Shown in pieces: positions 31,096-44,458 of a stretch of DNA of 64,000 nt; the first letter of the stretch is position 1; the number at the start of each line of letters is the position of its first letter. The DNA lies in the NCBI GenBank assembly GCA_951394045.1, contig OX595985.1, positions 3,162,001 to 3,226,000 on the forward strand. Reading direction: 5' to 3'. Under the pieces are notes generated by a model that saw only the letters and a list, made by a program, of their open reading frames with translations, did not search any database and had not been told where the DNA came from. This DNA comes from Nitzschia sp. DOCU1 (Eukaryota > Bacillariophyta > Bacillariophyceae > Bacillariales > Bacillariaceae). The translations under genes and the position numbers were made by a program.

Positions 31096-31326
31096 GTTGG
31101 GTGTGGCGAGTTTTTGTAATTTTCATGCCGACAGGCGCAACTTTGAGGCGAAAAATGAAGACAAATGCTGAAGATCCGTCAGGAGTCACTGTGACCTTGC
31201 CATATCAGAATTTCACGAGCTTTTCAACGGTATAAAGTTTGGTAAGTGGGGACAGAGTTAAGTCCGTCTAACGAAAAGGTTTAAAAAATGTGACACTATA
31301 GTGTCACATTTTACGATTGGAGTTAA
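31096..31326. promoter_or_regulatory. right terminus and transposase leader of piggyBac A
   Basis: Non-coding 231 bp upstream of the transposase ATG with a TGTGACACTATAGTGTCACA palindrome (31290-31309) and a terminal TTAA (31323-31326). Matches the A' terminus at 31722-31981. Confidence 0.65.
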
Positions 31327-31410
31327 CGGCCCCTCCGGTTAAGGAAAGTTTTGACACTTTGCCTTAACCCGGCTTAACCAGGCACTCCCTCCAATGCCAA
31401 ATTTGGTGCC

Positions 31411-31532
31411 AATGACGCGCGCGCACGTCGACGACTGAATCGACTAAGATGCTGCATCATTTGACTGGAACAATGACGCGCGCGCACGTCGACGACTGAA
31501 TCGACTAAGATGCTGCATCATTTGACTGGAAC
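31411..31532. repeat. 61-bp perfect tandem duplication
   Basis: Units 31411-31471 and 31472-31532 start AATGACGCGCGCGCACGTCG and look identical. Confidence 0.92.
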
Positions 31533-31549
31533 GACTAGAGGTTACTACT

Positions 31550-31721
31550 GCGCTTGATCGACCGAATTCGAGACCATTGTTGCGTCTGTAGTAATGGCCC
31601 GCCAAATTTCGTCGTCGGGGATCTGCGATGCGTCAAAAAGGTTCCTAACTATCTCCTCGGTGAAGGGAGACACAGAACGAGACCGTTGCACAGGTTCTTG
31701 GGGGGAAGAAGGAGCCGACAT
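31550..31721 (-). pseudogene. piggyBac transposase N-terminal fragment in A'
   Basis: About 57 codons from the ATG at 31721 (MSAPSSPQEPVQRSRS), matching 30924-31095 with a few changes, then cut at 31550. Confidence 0.85.
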
Positions 31722-31899
31722 GTTGGGTGTGGCGAGATTTTGTAATTTTCGTGCCAACAGGCGCAACTTTGGGGCGAAAAAGGAACGCAATTACTAAAAT
31801 TCTGTTGGGAGTCACTGTGACCTTGCCATATCAGAATTTCACGAGCTTTCCAGTGGTGCAGAGTTTAGTAAGTGGGGACAGAGTTAAGTTGGTCAAATG

Positions 31900-31981
31900 A
31901 AGAGGTTAAAAAGTTTTGACACTATAGTGTCAAATCTTAAAGTTTTGACACAATTGTGTCAAATCTTATAATTGGAGTTAA
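31900..31981. repeat. paired TTTTGACA/TGTCAAAT palindromes at the A' end
   Basis: TTTTGACACTATAGTGTCAA and a second TTTTGACACAATTGTGTCAA occur within 50 bp, just before the terminal TTAA. Same motif family as 23344-23506. Confidence 0.75.
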
Positions 31982-32706
31982 CGACTGACGTGCTCTATGA
32001 ATTATTCGACCACATACAAAAATGATGAAAGACTCTAAGAGGTTGTACTTTCGCTTGTTTGCACTTTCGTACTTTCGTAGGGCCCATAACCGGTTTTTTT
32101 AATCCAAGTATTCCAGGGGTACGATTTTCATTTCTTCGCCAGCTTCTTTGGGACCGGGAAAAACCATAGGGTCCTGAAGCATCAAGAATCGTACCCCTTC
32201 GAACTGGACCGACATACCCCCCTGGAATCATTCGACTGAGGACAGCAGCGCCAATGACAATTCAAAAACACGGTGGTGCCAATGACAATGACAACACAAA
32301 AGACAGCCACACTACAACGATATTATTCAACAATGGCTACGACCAATGAAGATGAAGACACTTCTGTTATCCCAGAAGATTCTGGTGAACCTGGAGTACC
32401 AAAAACTGCCGAAGAGATCTATTATATCAGTGTATGCTTCGATCCAAAGAAGCTTGCTTGCATAACAAACAGCATGAGCGAAGGTAGTCTTCATCTGTTG
32501 GTTGTGAGGTGCATTGTTATTGTAACAGGATGGACTGAACCTACAAGTAAACATCCCTTTCGACTACTGGCAGGAGCAAGCGGGTATATATGCCATTTGC
32601 GAAAATTTTAGACAAATTGGCGAACACCATTACTGGTGGCGACGGGATGGCGAACCTTGAGGCTATCTCAGCCATAATTTCAGCCGGCTGAAAATTCAGC
32701 TGTTGC

Positions 32707-32746
32707 TCACGGCTGAAGTTTCAGCCGGCTGAAACTTCAGCCGTGA
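32707..32746. repeat. 40-bp perfect palindrome
   Basis: Two 20-bp halves (TCACGGCTGAAGTTTCAGCC and its exact complement) with no spacer. Confidence 0.95.
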
Positions 32747-33194
32747 AATCTGAATCGACTAATCTGACCACTGAGCGTTCACATGGGAGTTCGCCCTCTA
32801 ATTTGTGCGATCACTCGCGCGCGCTATTTAATGGTAGGGGAGTAGCCGTTGCTTTGTGGTGGCTTTGTGCGATCCCATACACTAACCAAAACTCAAACAC
32901 ACCAATCGAACACAACCGAAGCTGCTCTAGCTATCGGTAGTCTATGCTAGAGTCGACGCAACACAACAACACATCTTCCTCAAATGACAATGATAAGTTT
33001 CAAAAAACCAACGGTTTTATGAGCGACGAGATGGCACGCGCGCTATTCAGCAAAATCCTTATGTGAGGAGTGCTATCGCAAACTAAACCCTTCTCTGCAT
33101 GCTAAATATTCGTTAAACTAAGTGCCTTGGTGTGATGGCGAACCGGCTGAAACTTCAGCCGCGGCTGATCTTTAACGCCAATCGGAAGAGACGA

Positions 33195-33255
33195 TTTGGG
33201 TGCCGCCCGCCGTTTGGGTGCCGATTTTTTCGGCATCCAAATCGATTTGGGTGCC
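33195..33255. repeat. TTTGGGTGCCG short repeats
   Basis: Direct copies at 33195-33205, 33213-33223 and 33245-33255, with an inverted variant CGGCATCCAAATCG at 33231-33244. Confidence 0.8.
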
Positions 33256-33316
33256 GAGCCTGCGGACTTTCGAGTTATCCTTGCACTAACCGTACCTTAT
33301 CTTGATCCTCGCAACA

Positions 33317-34137
33317 ATGCGCATTTTACCTGCATCCGACAATCAACCTACTGCATCCAAGCCGAAGTCATGCTGTTACCCCAATGCATTTCACTTTCTA
33401 CCTTCGAGCTTGAATCCAAACGATCCTAACGATAGATCCTTCAATCCCTACGGCATGGACTTCCTTGACGGCATTGGCGGCATGGAGTACGACGCGTCCA
33501 TGGGCGTGTTGGAGTACAAACGTGGAGCTGTTCCAGATCCGATGGACAGGAACATTGCTGCATCTCTTTTCCTTGCAAATGAGGAAAGCAACCGCAGGAC
33601 CGGCAAGAATCATCGAAGCCGAAGATTGTCGTGTCGGATATCGGTGGCGGTGTGTGCATGTTCTCCGAACCTGGGCCGGACCCCAGGTTCATGACCTTTG
33701 ATTTTCCTGACGGGATTTCTGAAGAGGATGTGCAGGCATTCAAAACTCACATCGACAATTGTAAGGTGTTCACTCTTGCGAAGCCACCTAAGTTCGTTCC
33801 GCCCTCTGCCGCCGTCGAAGATACCGTCAAGGAGTGCGCCTACTGCGGCGAAACCCCCTGTTTCTTGGATCAGACTGGTGATGATACTAGTGGAAAGACG
33901 ATGAAGGAGTTCCTTTTTGGTGGGAAGGGCGATGAACTCTATAACCAGGGCATTTCGAATCGTGAGATTCGTTATGCCCTTTACAAGGACGCCACTACTT
34001 TTATTAGTGGGTACCTAGGAAAAGGCAATCGAAAGGAATTGCCTGATTGCGTTGTTCGCGAGATTCGCGCCTCTTACCCTGCCGAAGGCGGCAACTACGT
34101 CGGCTTCAAGAAGGGCTTTTTGGCGGAAGATAAGTAG
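33317..34137 (+). pseudogene. piggyBac accessory protein with a frameshift (element B)
   Basis: A first frame from the ATG at 33317 (MRILPASDNQ, later NPYGMDFLDGIGGMEYD) runs to 33694. The conserved part is in the next frame, from about 33583 (KPKIVVSDIGGGVCMF) to TAG at 34137. The frame change falls within about 33583-33690. The conserved part has CAYCGETPCFLDQ, NREIRYALYKDA, GKGNRKELPDCV, EIRASYPA and GFK, matching the gene at 23624-24076. It is convergent with the transposase, stops 89 bp apart. The frame change may be an indel, a small unrecognised intron or recoding. The N-terminal extension is absent from copy A. Confidence 0.72.
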
Positions 34138-34226
34138 AACTACTCTGTTCGTAGTTGTAATAACGATAGCAGTCACATGAATGAAATCAATTTTAGCTAT
34201 TATAATTATAGATTCATATGCTACTA

Positions 34227-36639
34227 TTATACAGTTACAGAGAGAGGCTGTTTCCTCTTTCTGGTTTTACCCAAGCGCTCTTTCAACGATAGAAGCGCCG
34301 GGTGGGTGTTTTGTATCCGCGCCAGCCCTTGCTCGTTTCGTTTCCAAATTTCCCGTCCTAGTTCGGTGTTCAGTATTTCGTGGCAAGACAACCCCTCTGG
34401 AAACAACTTGTGTATCTCTCGTCCAGTCGCTTCGACGTGCATGTGGCATGACCCGCAGGTTCGGCACGAAGAAACGCATGCTCTCGTCCCCTTTTTTATC
34501 CCGGTGTACCTGGAATCCAAGAGACAGACTAGACAGCGCCGTTCCTTGTCGTCTGCATTCGGTCCGTCGACGACACATTTGTTCACATCGTTCTCTGCAT
34601 CATCGACTGTGGTTGTTGCTTGCACTGTTGCTCGAGCAACCTCCGCGGTAGGCGCGTTGGAGGTGGAAGTAAGCGTACCTTCGCCTGGGTCTTCAAATTC
34701 TAGCAAGTCGTCGGCTACCCAAGCATAAAAGTCGTGCCGGCTGAAGTGGCTGCGATCGGATCCCGGCTCGTCTGCAGAGAGATTCCATGCAACCAAAGCG
34801 TTCAAGAGCATGCAATCGAGCACAGCCATGAATGCTTTCTTGTACCACTTTTGGAAGTGAGACTTTCGGGCGAAACCCCCACCATGCATGCGCATTTGAT
34901 CGCCCTTGTCCACGCCGAACATGTAGCGGTGGTAATGGAGAAGGGGGCTTGGTACCTTGAGCATGCGCAGCGTACTTCCAACTCGTCTTCTCGTGTCCTC
35001 TTGCTTCACGTCCGTGATGGTCGAACAACAATTGACAACCTTGTTGTCACGCCACTGGAGGCATATGACGTCGTTGACTTTGTCATATGCTATCTTCGAC
35101 TCGCCACGTTCTCCTTTCTTCTCCATGTCCATCAACTCTTTCGGCCAGCCTTTCCTTCCCTGCTTTGTTGTGCCCGTCGACAAGACGTGGCAACGATCGC
35201 GAAGTCGTACCGCCAGTTCAGGGCATTGATACCGGTTATCCATGCTGATTGTTCGGTAGCCATGCTGTAGGCCCTGTTGATGTAGACCTGTCTTCATGAC
35301 TGCGTTCACAACCGCCTTTTGTGTCGTAGGAAGATGCTGTGCCTCAGGTTCAATGAATGCGTTGGTCTCATTCTTCCCTTGGTAGACGTCCATGTGTAAA
35401 ATTGCGTAGGTCTTCGAATCCGCCAGAACAAAAAAGTCGACTCGATACGGCTGCGGTTTGGCCTTGTTGTACTGTCGTACGGGGCATAAACGACTCCGAC
35501 ATGACACACCGCCTTCGTCAAACGCCAGGTTGCCACCAGGATGGAACGTATTTGCTGCAGCATGGTTCAGATTGTTGAGTGCTTCGCGTAGCTGGTAGCA
35601 TTTGTCCCCTCCCCGCCCAGCCACCTTGTCCATGGGATGGAAGGCGCCCCGGATTTGTTTGAACCGGGTCAACGACATGTACTGCTGCGCCCAACCTTTC
35701 GTGTTGCGTAAAATCTTCTTCCTCATGCGTTTTCCAAGTCCAGTACTCAACATCTTGTCCTCTGAAGAAAAATACGCACAGTAGCCGCCTGCGTCTCGCT
35801 CTTGCATCGAAATCCGAAGCATAATTCCCAGGAACCGGTGCATTTCCGTAACCGTCACGTTTTCCCATTTTTTCCCGCAGTAGATCAAGTTCTTGTTCAG
35901 GTTGGGCTTGATCTTGTTTTCGAAGTAGAGGTTCGTTTGTGCCGCCAGATTCGAAACGAATCGGTAGGTCAGCCCCCCACATTTCTGTAGGCACTCTGTG
36001 GGATCTTGGAAGCTTTTTGCTACGCCCGCCTTGAGTCCCGTCGGACCATGGTATAACGGTGGGCTTGCAGGCAACTCCGTAGTCTCGTCCAGTAGCTCCA
36101 AAGTGAACTTTAGGTCGCCGTCCCCTGGCTGCTCGTTTTCTTCTACTTCCTCTTCGTCGGATACATCCTCGACTTCAACCTCTATTTCGCCGGGAATATT
36201 CAGCCATGCGTCGTCGTCTTCGTCTAATTCGTCGCCATCCTGAGAGTCGGAGTCAGCATAAGTAGAACTAGCATTACTGCGGCTAGATCTACCACCGGTT
36301 GAAGCAGCCCTAGCACTCTCTCTAGCACTCTGCGTCAAAGTTGAGACGGAATCGGCGGCCGTCATCATCGCGGCACGGGCTGCGTATCTAACTGGTGTTG
36401 TGAGGACGATTGTTGCTTGGGGGGGTAGGTCTTCAGGCAGAACCGCGGCAGTTGCAGGTTCATTTGGAACAGGTTGCTCGAGACTGAAAGACAACCGAAG
36501 CTGTTCTCGGACGCCAACAGGCCCTGCTTGGTCGTAGTCGTGAGCCGCCTGCTGGAAATGTTCACGGACGTAGTCGACAGCCGGATACCATTGTCGCAAC
36601 TTCGTACGGTCCACGTTGGGGGGTGCCCTATCCCGGGGG
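34227..36639 (-). CDS. piggyBac transposase with intact DDD core, N-terminally truncated (element B)
   Basis: About 795 residues from the first usable start (GTG at 36614). The frame is open to the gypsy-2 junction at 36639 and there is no in-frame ATG nearby, so the true start lay further right and is lost. Order: RQWYPAVDYVREHF block, Ser-rich and acidic linkers, then the piggyBac catalytic domain with LAFDEGG, ISMDNRY and MFGVDKGDQM supplying the three Asp, then a cysteine-rich C-terminal domain (CLVCLLDSRY, CRTCGSCHMHVEA, CHEI) of the kind that binds terminal repeats. It ends in TAA after a basic tail (RKRKQPL). The family cuts and pastes at TTAA. The gypsy-2 insertion removed about 160 residues relative to element A. 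Confidence 0.88.
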
Positions 36640-40314
<3,675 letters not shown>

Positions 40315-40514
40315 NNNNNNNNNNNNNNNNNNNNNNNNNNNNNNNNNNNNNNNNNNNNNNNNNNNNNNNNNNNNNNNNNNNNNNNNNNNNNNNNNNNNNN
40401 NNNNNNNNNNNNNNNNNNNNNNNNNNNNNNNNNNNNNNNNNNNNNNNNNNNNNNNNNNNNNNNNNNNNNNNNNNNNNNNNNNNNNNNNNNNNNNNNNNNN
40501 NNNNNNNNNNNNNN
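40315..40514. other. assembly gap (200 N)
   Basis: Exactly 200 undetermined bases. It should hide the gypsy-2 gag and 5' LTR, so its true length is probably larger. Sequence on the right (40515-40596) shows no clear gypsy similarity. Confidence 0.98.
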
Positions 40515-40596
40515 CACCACTTCAGGTCTTGTAGGGCCCGGTACAATTCTCCACGCAGGGAGCACAAAAGCACATCGCGTATTGGGAAGGCGCCGG

Positions 40597-40731
40597 CCAC
40601 ATGCGTCGAATGCGGTCATTCTCGACCGACGTCGATAGTTTCCATTGACGTTGACAATGGCACAATGTAAGGCTAACAATGAAACCATACGGTAAAAACC
40701 AACAGTAAGTGTATTTTGAATGATGCCTGGA
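40597..40731 (+). repeat. left 135-bp inverted repeat
   Basis: Starts CCACATGCGTCG; exact complement of 42407-42541. Confidence 0.97.
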
Positions 40732-40764
40732 CAATTTCATCTGTACTGTTAATAACACACATTT

Positions 40765-41439
40765 TTACCAATTCGGGAATTTCGGTTCAACAGGTAGCGA
40801 ATTGGCAGTGCGGATTGCAACCCAGCTTTTAATCATCATCCGAGTCTGGATCCGTGCCTTTGGCAATTCATCTCCTACATTGTAACCCTCCGGCACTTCC
40901 CAATAGCTGTATCTCTGATCGTCAGGAACACGACAATAATTTTGAGAGTTGCTAGCTGCCTTCATACAATGCAGATTCCCACTTCTCTCCCAACCACATC
41001 GATAGCAACGCTGCACGGACCGCCTTTGTACTGCTGGTTCAGTTTCATTGCCCACAATTTTTGTTGGATGACTTGTGGCTGCTGGCATTCGGATGTGTGA
41101 TGGTCCATCTCCTGTGACTACCGGCTGAGCAAGTTGCAATTCAGGCGGAGTTACAAAAAGGAGTTGCCGTTCGGAGGGATCTTGAATAGCGGTTGCCATT
41201 GGTTGCTGAGGTTCGGGTGGTGCTTGCAAGGGATCTCGAAAGGTCAATGATCTTGCAGTCGAAATTAATCCATTCCGAATCACCCTGGTTCCATGCCCAA
41301 CTGTTGTTGTTGCAGTCACTCCAGTGGTTGAATCACAGATTTCTACAAGCTGCCGTTGAGTCCGTCGCTGGTTATCCTTTTTTTGAAGAGTCTTGTGATG
41401 TTCCAGGAGCGATGACGGTTGGAGGTTCGTCGAACTCAC
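40765..41439 (-). CDS. unrecognised Cys-containing protein of the 135-bp-TIR element
   Basis: 224 residues. Gln/Pro/Thr-rich N-terminal half, then VQRCYRCGWERSGNLHC ... NYCRVPDD, a cluster of four Cys that could form a zinc-binding module, then YWEVPEGYNVGDELP. The stop lies 34 bp inside the left inverted repeat. No relation to a known transposase seen. It may be captured host sequence or an accessory DNA-binding protein. Confidence 0.5.
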   Translation of the reverse strand: MSSTNLQPSSLLEHHKTLQKKDNQRRTQRQLVEICDSTTGVTATTTVGHGTRVIRNGLISTARSLTFRDPLQAPPEPQQPMATAIQDPSERQLLFVTPPELQLAQPVVTGDGPSHIRMPAATSHPTKIVGNETEPAVQRRSVQRCYRCGWERSGNLHCMKAASNSQNYCRVPDDQRYSYWEVPEGYNVGDELPKARIQTRMMIKSWVAIRTANSLPVEPKFPNW

Positions 41440-41532
41440 CCAAGTCTGCTAATTATTTGAGCGAACATCGCTTAAACGAGCCTCTCTCAATGGTTTCAGG
41501 GGAGAGGCGGGACTGAGAGAGAGAGTTTTTTG

Positions 41533-42263
41533 TTGGAAAAGTCCAAAACCAGTTGGAAAAGTCCAATACCGGAACGCCGTGTTTGGACTTTTCCAAACAC
41601 GGCTTTTGTGTGATGGAATATTCCATCGCCGAATTCCAAAACCGCTTTGGTCATTCATACCTACCGTACTTTGCGCATCGGCAAACCCCCTCGATCCCTG
41701 GACCCGCCCCTCCTATGTATATCATCGAATATGAGATCTATCGTATTTTAATATTCTAAGTAATTTCTTCAATCCGAAAAATTTACGTAAGAATACTAAA
41801 ATTCTCCGTTCTCCAATTACAGGTTTGGCGGGTCCTCCAATGCGCAAAGTACGGTACTGTGTGTCCTAGAGTGCTTGCTACTTCCGTGCGCCCCCACTCC
41901 GAAATTCTCGTCCCTGCGAACACTGCTGGTGCATTCCCTCATCGCTTCTTTGGCATCCGCCTTGTTGCTTGACATGAAAATTGATGATGATGATTCCTAA
42001 TCTTCTGAGACACGGAGGATGATTGGATTCAGGCTTGATGGACCCAAAATAGCAAAACAAAGGGAAGATGGAAAAAGGGGGTGGCGGGGCAACCCCCCTC
42101 TAGCTGAATAGGTAGGTACGATATGGGTGTTTTGTGGGTACTGACATAGTTAATGCCCGCAGTCGAGAGAGCTGTATTGGAATACGGGGTTGGAAAAGTC
42201 CAAAACCACATCGAACAACTTGGAAAAGTCCAAAACCATTTGGAAAAGTCCATTCCCGGAGTC
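41533..42263. repeat. TTGGAAAAGTCCAA motif repeats
   Basis: The near-palindrome TGGAAAAGTCCA occurs singly or in pairs around 41534-41608 (direct and inverted) and 42188-42261 (three direct copies), on both sides of 41662-41856. Confidence 0.8.
41662..41856. mobile_element. 195-bp MITE-like insert
   Basis: 17-bp perfect terminal inverted repeats: TACCGTACTTTGCGCAT (41662-41678) and its complement (41840-41856). AT-rich interior, no coding capacity. No clear target duplication. Confidence 0.55.
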
Positions 42264-42406
42264 CAATCCCAATTATGGTTCAACGACCACCCCTCCCGTG
42301 ATTTTGTTGGAATCCATATCACAGCAAGTTCGCCATCTTGGTGTTTCTATTTAAGGGGGTCCTATTATAGTTCTCTATGTCTGGTTTCAGGGTTCTTCGT
42401 CGTCGC

Positions 42407-42541
42407 TCCAGGCATCATTCAAAATACACTTACTGTTGGTTTTTACCGTATGGTTTCATTGTTAGCCTTACATTGTGCCATTGTCAACGTCAATGGAAAC
42501 TATCGACGTCGGTCGAGAATGACCGCATTCGACGCATGTGG
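42407..42541 (-). repeat. right 135-bp inverted repeat
   Basis: Exact complement of 40597-40731. Confidence 0.97.
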
Positions 42542-42562
42542 GTGTCCTGATAATGACCTTCG

Positions 42563-42592
42563 GCGTGCACGCGCGCGTGCATGCGCGCACGC
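42563..42592. repeat. 30-bp alternating purine-pyrimidine tract
   Basis: Strict alternation (GCGTGCACGCGCGCG...), a sequence class prone to Z-DNA. It begins 22 bp outside the right 135-bp repeat. Confidence 0.85.
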
Positions 42593-42919
42593 TGGCAGGC
42601 CGTTTTTAGCCTTGCAATATTGGTCGTTAAAATACATTGTTTGGTAGTAATTATGCTCGTTTAAAGGCGGTCATTTGGTTTCGGATTCTTTTCCTTCTTT
42701 TTTTCCCTTTTTTCTTCATAAAATTTGAGCTAGCTACGTGGGGGGGGGGTATGCCCTGTAGGAAAAGGTCGAAAGAAGGGCACCACTTATTCCCGTCGGA
42801 CGAATGCTAAAATTGTGCACGATAAAAATCGCGAAAAGAAAGAATGTGAACAACGAAAAGCTTCTTTTTTTGCCCCACATCGGCCACGGCAGCCAACGCC
42901 TTCCCCGAACAATATTGAG

Positions 42920-43873
42920 ATGTCGCAGGTAATCCAAGTGGATTCAGACCCTAATAAAGATATTCCTTCCACGGATTCTACAATTATGCTGAATGAACCG
43001 ACCAACGAGGATCCTCTCCCTGGTGTAAACATGGACAACGTCCCACAACTCTTTCGGGGTTCGCTTGGACGTGTCATGCAGGACCTGCGGACACAGATGA
43101 AAGGCGCGAGCAAGCAATCTAATCAGCACATCCGCCAAACGACTGGTTCGATGCACTTCCCCTGGCTTACAAATGACTACGTGTGGAAGGAACCCCTCTT
43201 CTTGGGTCGCCCACCAAATGTTGCTGATTTCCTGGCATCCAGTTTTTGCAAGGCTAAATTCTTTGCCCCTGACAAAACATGCCCCCATCTGCTGACAACT
43301 GGTCAGATGCCATGCAAGTGGCATGGTTTTAATATTATGCAAAATGGGCAGCCTTGCACCACCCGGGACTTGTTCTACAATAATTTTGTAAGGCCATTTG
43401 ATGATGCGGATGGAACTGCCGGCTTTTTCTTCAGTAGCCGCTACAAATGCATCTTACGCCTGCAAGAAAACAAGGACAACAAAGAGGATGAGCCGGATAC
43501 CGAGCTGGATGAGGATGCAATCACGCACCATCCTTACTATTTTACTGGGCATGATCCTGAGGTGCTCAAGTACCTTCCACCTGAGATACGGAATACATTG
43601 GGGCTTGTTCTTACCAAGCGTCGAGCCATTACTCGTTCGTTCAGCGATCAAATTTTTGAAGATGTGGCTTCCAGTGTTCCTTTCAGTGCAATTCATAAAA
43701 AGGTTGCAATCCTAAGACGGAACGTGCTGGTCCAACTACAGGAGAAGATTGATGGGTTCTATAAGAATCCAATGACACGAGGATCCTTTACGGCTCTTGC
43801 AGCTAGCAATCATAGAAAGGCAATGCTGCTGAAGCCATCTGAAGTTGTGGGAGCTGTACCATCTGCAAGATGA
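42920..43873 (+). CDS. N-terminal part of a transposase/exonuclease gene
   Basis: 317 residues from the ATG at 42920; the frame is open upstream to 42815 without another ATG. An acidic N terminus is followed by PWLTNDYVWKEPLFLGRPPN, then CPHLLTTGQMPCKWHG (Cys-His pattern) and KCILRLQ. This resembles the conserved N-terminal region (DUF6729-like, as I recall it) found ahead of exonuclease-type transposases in other protists and fungi. It ends in TGA at 43871-43873. The likely continuation is the gene at 44761-46083, after a 0.9-kb repeat-bearing interval that may be an intron, an insertion or decay. Confidence 0.6.
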   Translation: MSQVIQVDSDPNKDIPSTDSTIMLNEPTNEDPLPGVNMDNVPQLFRGSLGRVMQDLRTQMKGASKQSNQHIRQTTGSMHFPWLTNDYVWKEPLFLGRPPNVADFLASSFCKAKFFAPDKTCPHLLTTGQMPCKWHGFNIMQNGQPCTTRDLFYNNFVRPFDDADGTAGFFFSSRYKCILRLQENKDNKEDEPDTELDEDAITHHPYYFTGHDPEVLKYLPPEIRNTLGLVLTKRRAITRSFSDQIFEDVASSVPFSAIHKKVAILRRNVLVQLQEKIDGFYKNPMTRGSFTALAASNHRKAMLLKPSEVVGAVPSAR

Positions 43874-44054
43874 GGTAATTGGGCTTATATATATGATAAA
43901 GAATTAAGGGGGCGAACAGAATAATGTCTTTTGTTCCAACCTTCGCTCTATCATAACGGCAATGAGCACGCACGTCGGGTTCGTTTCAAATCTATCGACC
44001 TCGGAAGAACTCCCTGAAGTTCGTGCAACTAAAGTCAACCTCGTATTCTAAAAT

Positions 44055-44184
44055 CAGACAATGTCTTCTTTTAAAGTTAAAAACAGACACTGTCTGTTTT
44101 TAAATCTAAAAACAGACACTGTCTGATTTTAACTCTAAAAGAAGACAATGTCTGCTTTTAACTTTAAAAGAAGACAGTGTCTTC
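44055..44184. repeat. AGACA-N-TGTCT palindrome array 1
   Basis: Five palindromes (CAGACACTGTCTG type) spaced about 29-31 bp, separated by AT-rich TTTTAAA segments. Confidence 0.85.
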
Positions 44185-44458
44185 AATTAAATCTAACAGC
44201 CGAAGCTTTCTTCCTTTTCTTTTTAATTCCTTATGCCTTTCAAATTTCTTAAGCCATTAAAGTGCCTTATTCAAAACAAATTTGTCTTGATAAAAATGAG
44301 AGGAACTGAAATGTAGACACGCCCGTTGAATGAATCATGGATGAAACTAGGTAGTACACTAAACTACCTCCCTCTATCGTGCCAAGGGGTATTGATCAGG
44401 CATATTCGAATGAAAGAAGGAAGCATATTATTTATCAATCAATCCGTCTCATTTAAAT

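Larger units (their letters stand above)
23503..31326. mobile_element. piggyBac-like element A with accessory gene, hosting a gypsy element
   Basis: Bounded by TTAA at 23503-23506 and 31323-31326, with imperfect inward termini (TTAAC followed later by TGTGACACT). It carries a plus-strand accessory gene (23624-24076) and a convergent minus-strand transposase derivative (31095 to 24133), interrupted by the gypsy element at 24227-29844. Without that insertion it is about 2.2 kb. The right terminus matches that of the deleted copy at 31722-31981. Exact ends are inferred from TTAA and this comparison. Confidence 0.75.
31323..31981. mobile_element. internally deleted piggyBac copy A'
   Basis: 659 bp between TTAA at 31323-31326 (shared with A) and TTAA at 31978-31981. 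The left part (31318-31414) matches A's left interior (23498-23597, both ending GTGCCAATGAC). The right part (31550-31981) matches A's transposase start and terminus. The centre is replaced by a 61-bp tandem duplication. It has the form of a MITE. Confidence 0.78.
31982..33316. other. palindrome-rich intergenic region
   Basis: No convincing gene. It holds inverted 11-bp arms GGGGTACGATT (32116-32126) and complement (32187-32197), a 40-bp perfect palindrome (32707-32746) with related GGCTGAAA motifs at 32681-32692 and 33137-33155, and TTTGGGTGCCG repeats (33195-33255). An open frame at 32273-32611 has no recognised features. It may contain the left end of piggyBac B, which I could not place. 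Confidence 0.6.
40597..42541. mobile_element. 1.95-kb element with perfect 135-bp terminal inverted repeats
   Basis: 40597-40731 and 42407-42541 are exact reverse complements (135 bp). The interior holds one minus-strand gene (40765-41439) with no transposase motif, repeated TTGGAAAAGTCCAA motifs and a small MITE-like insert. Long inverted repeats recall Mutator-like elements, but no 9-bp target duplication is seen (flanks AGGCGCCGG and GTGTCCTGA differ). Probably non-autonomous, or its flank is rearranged near the gap. Confidence 0.85.
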
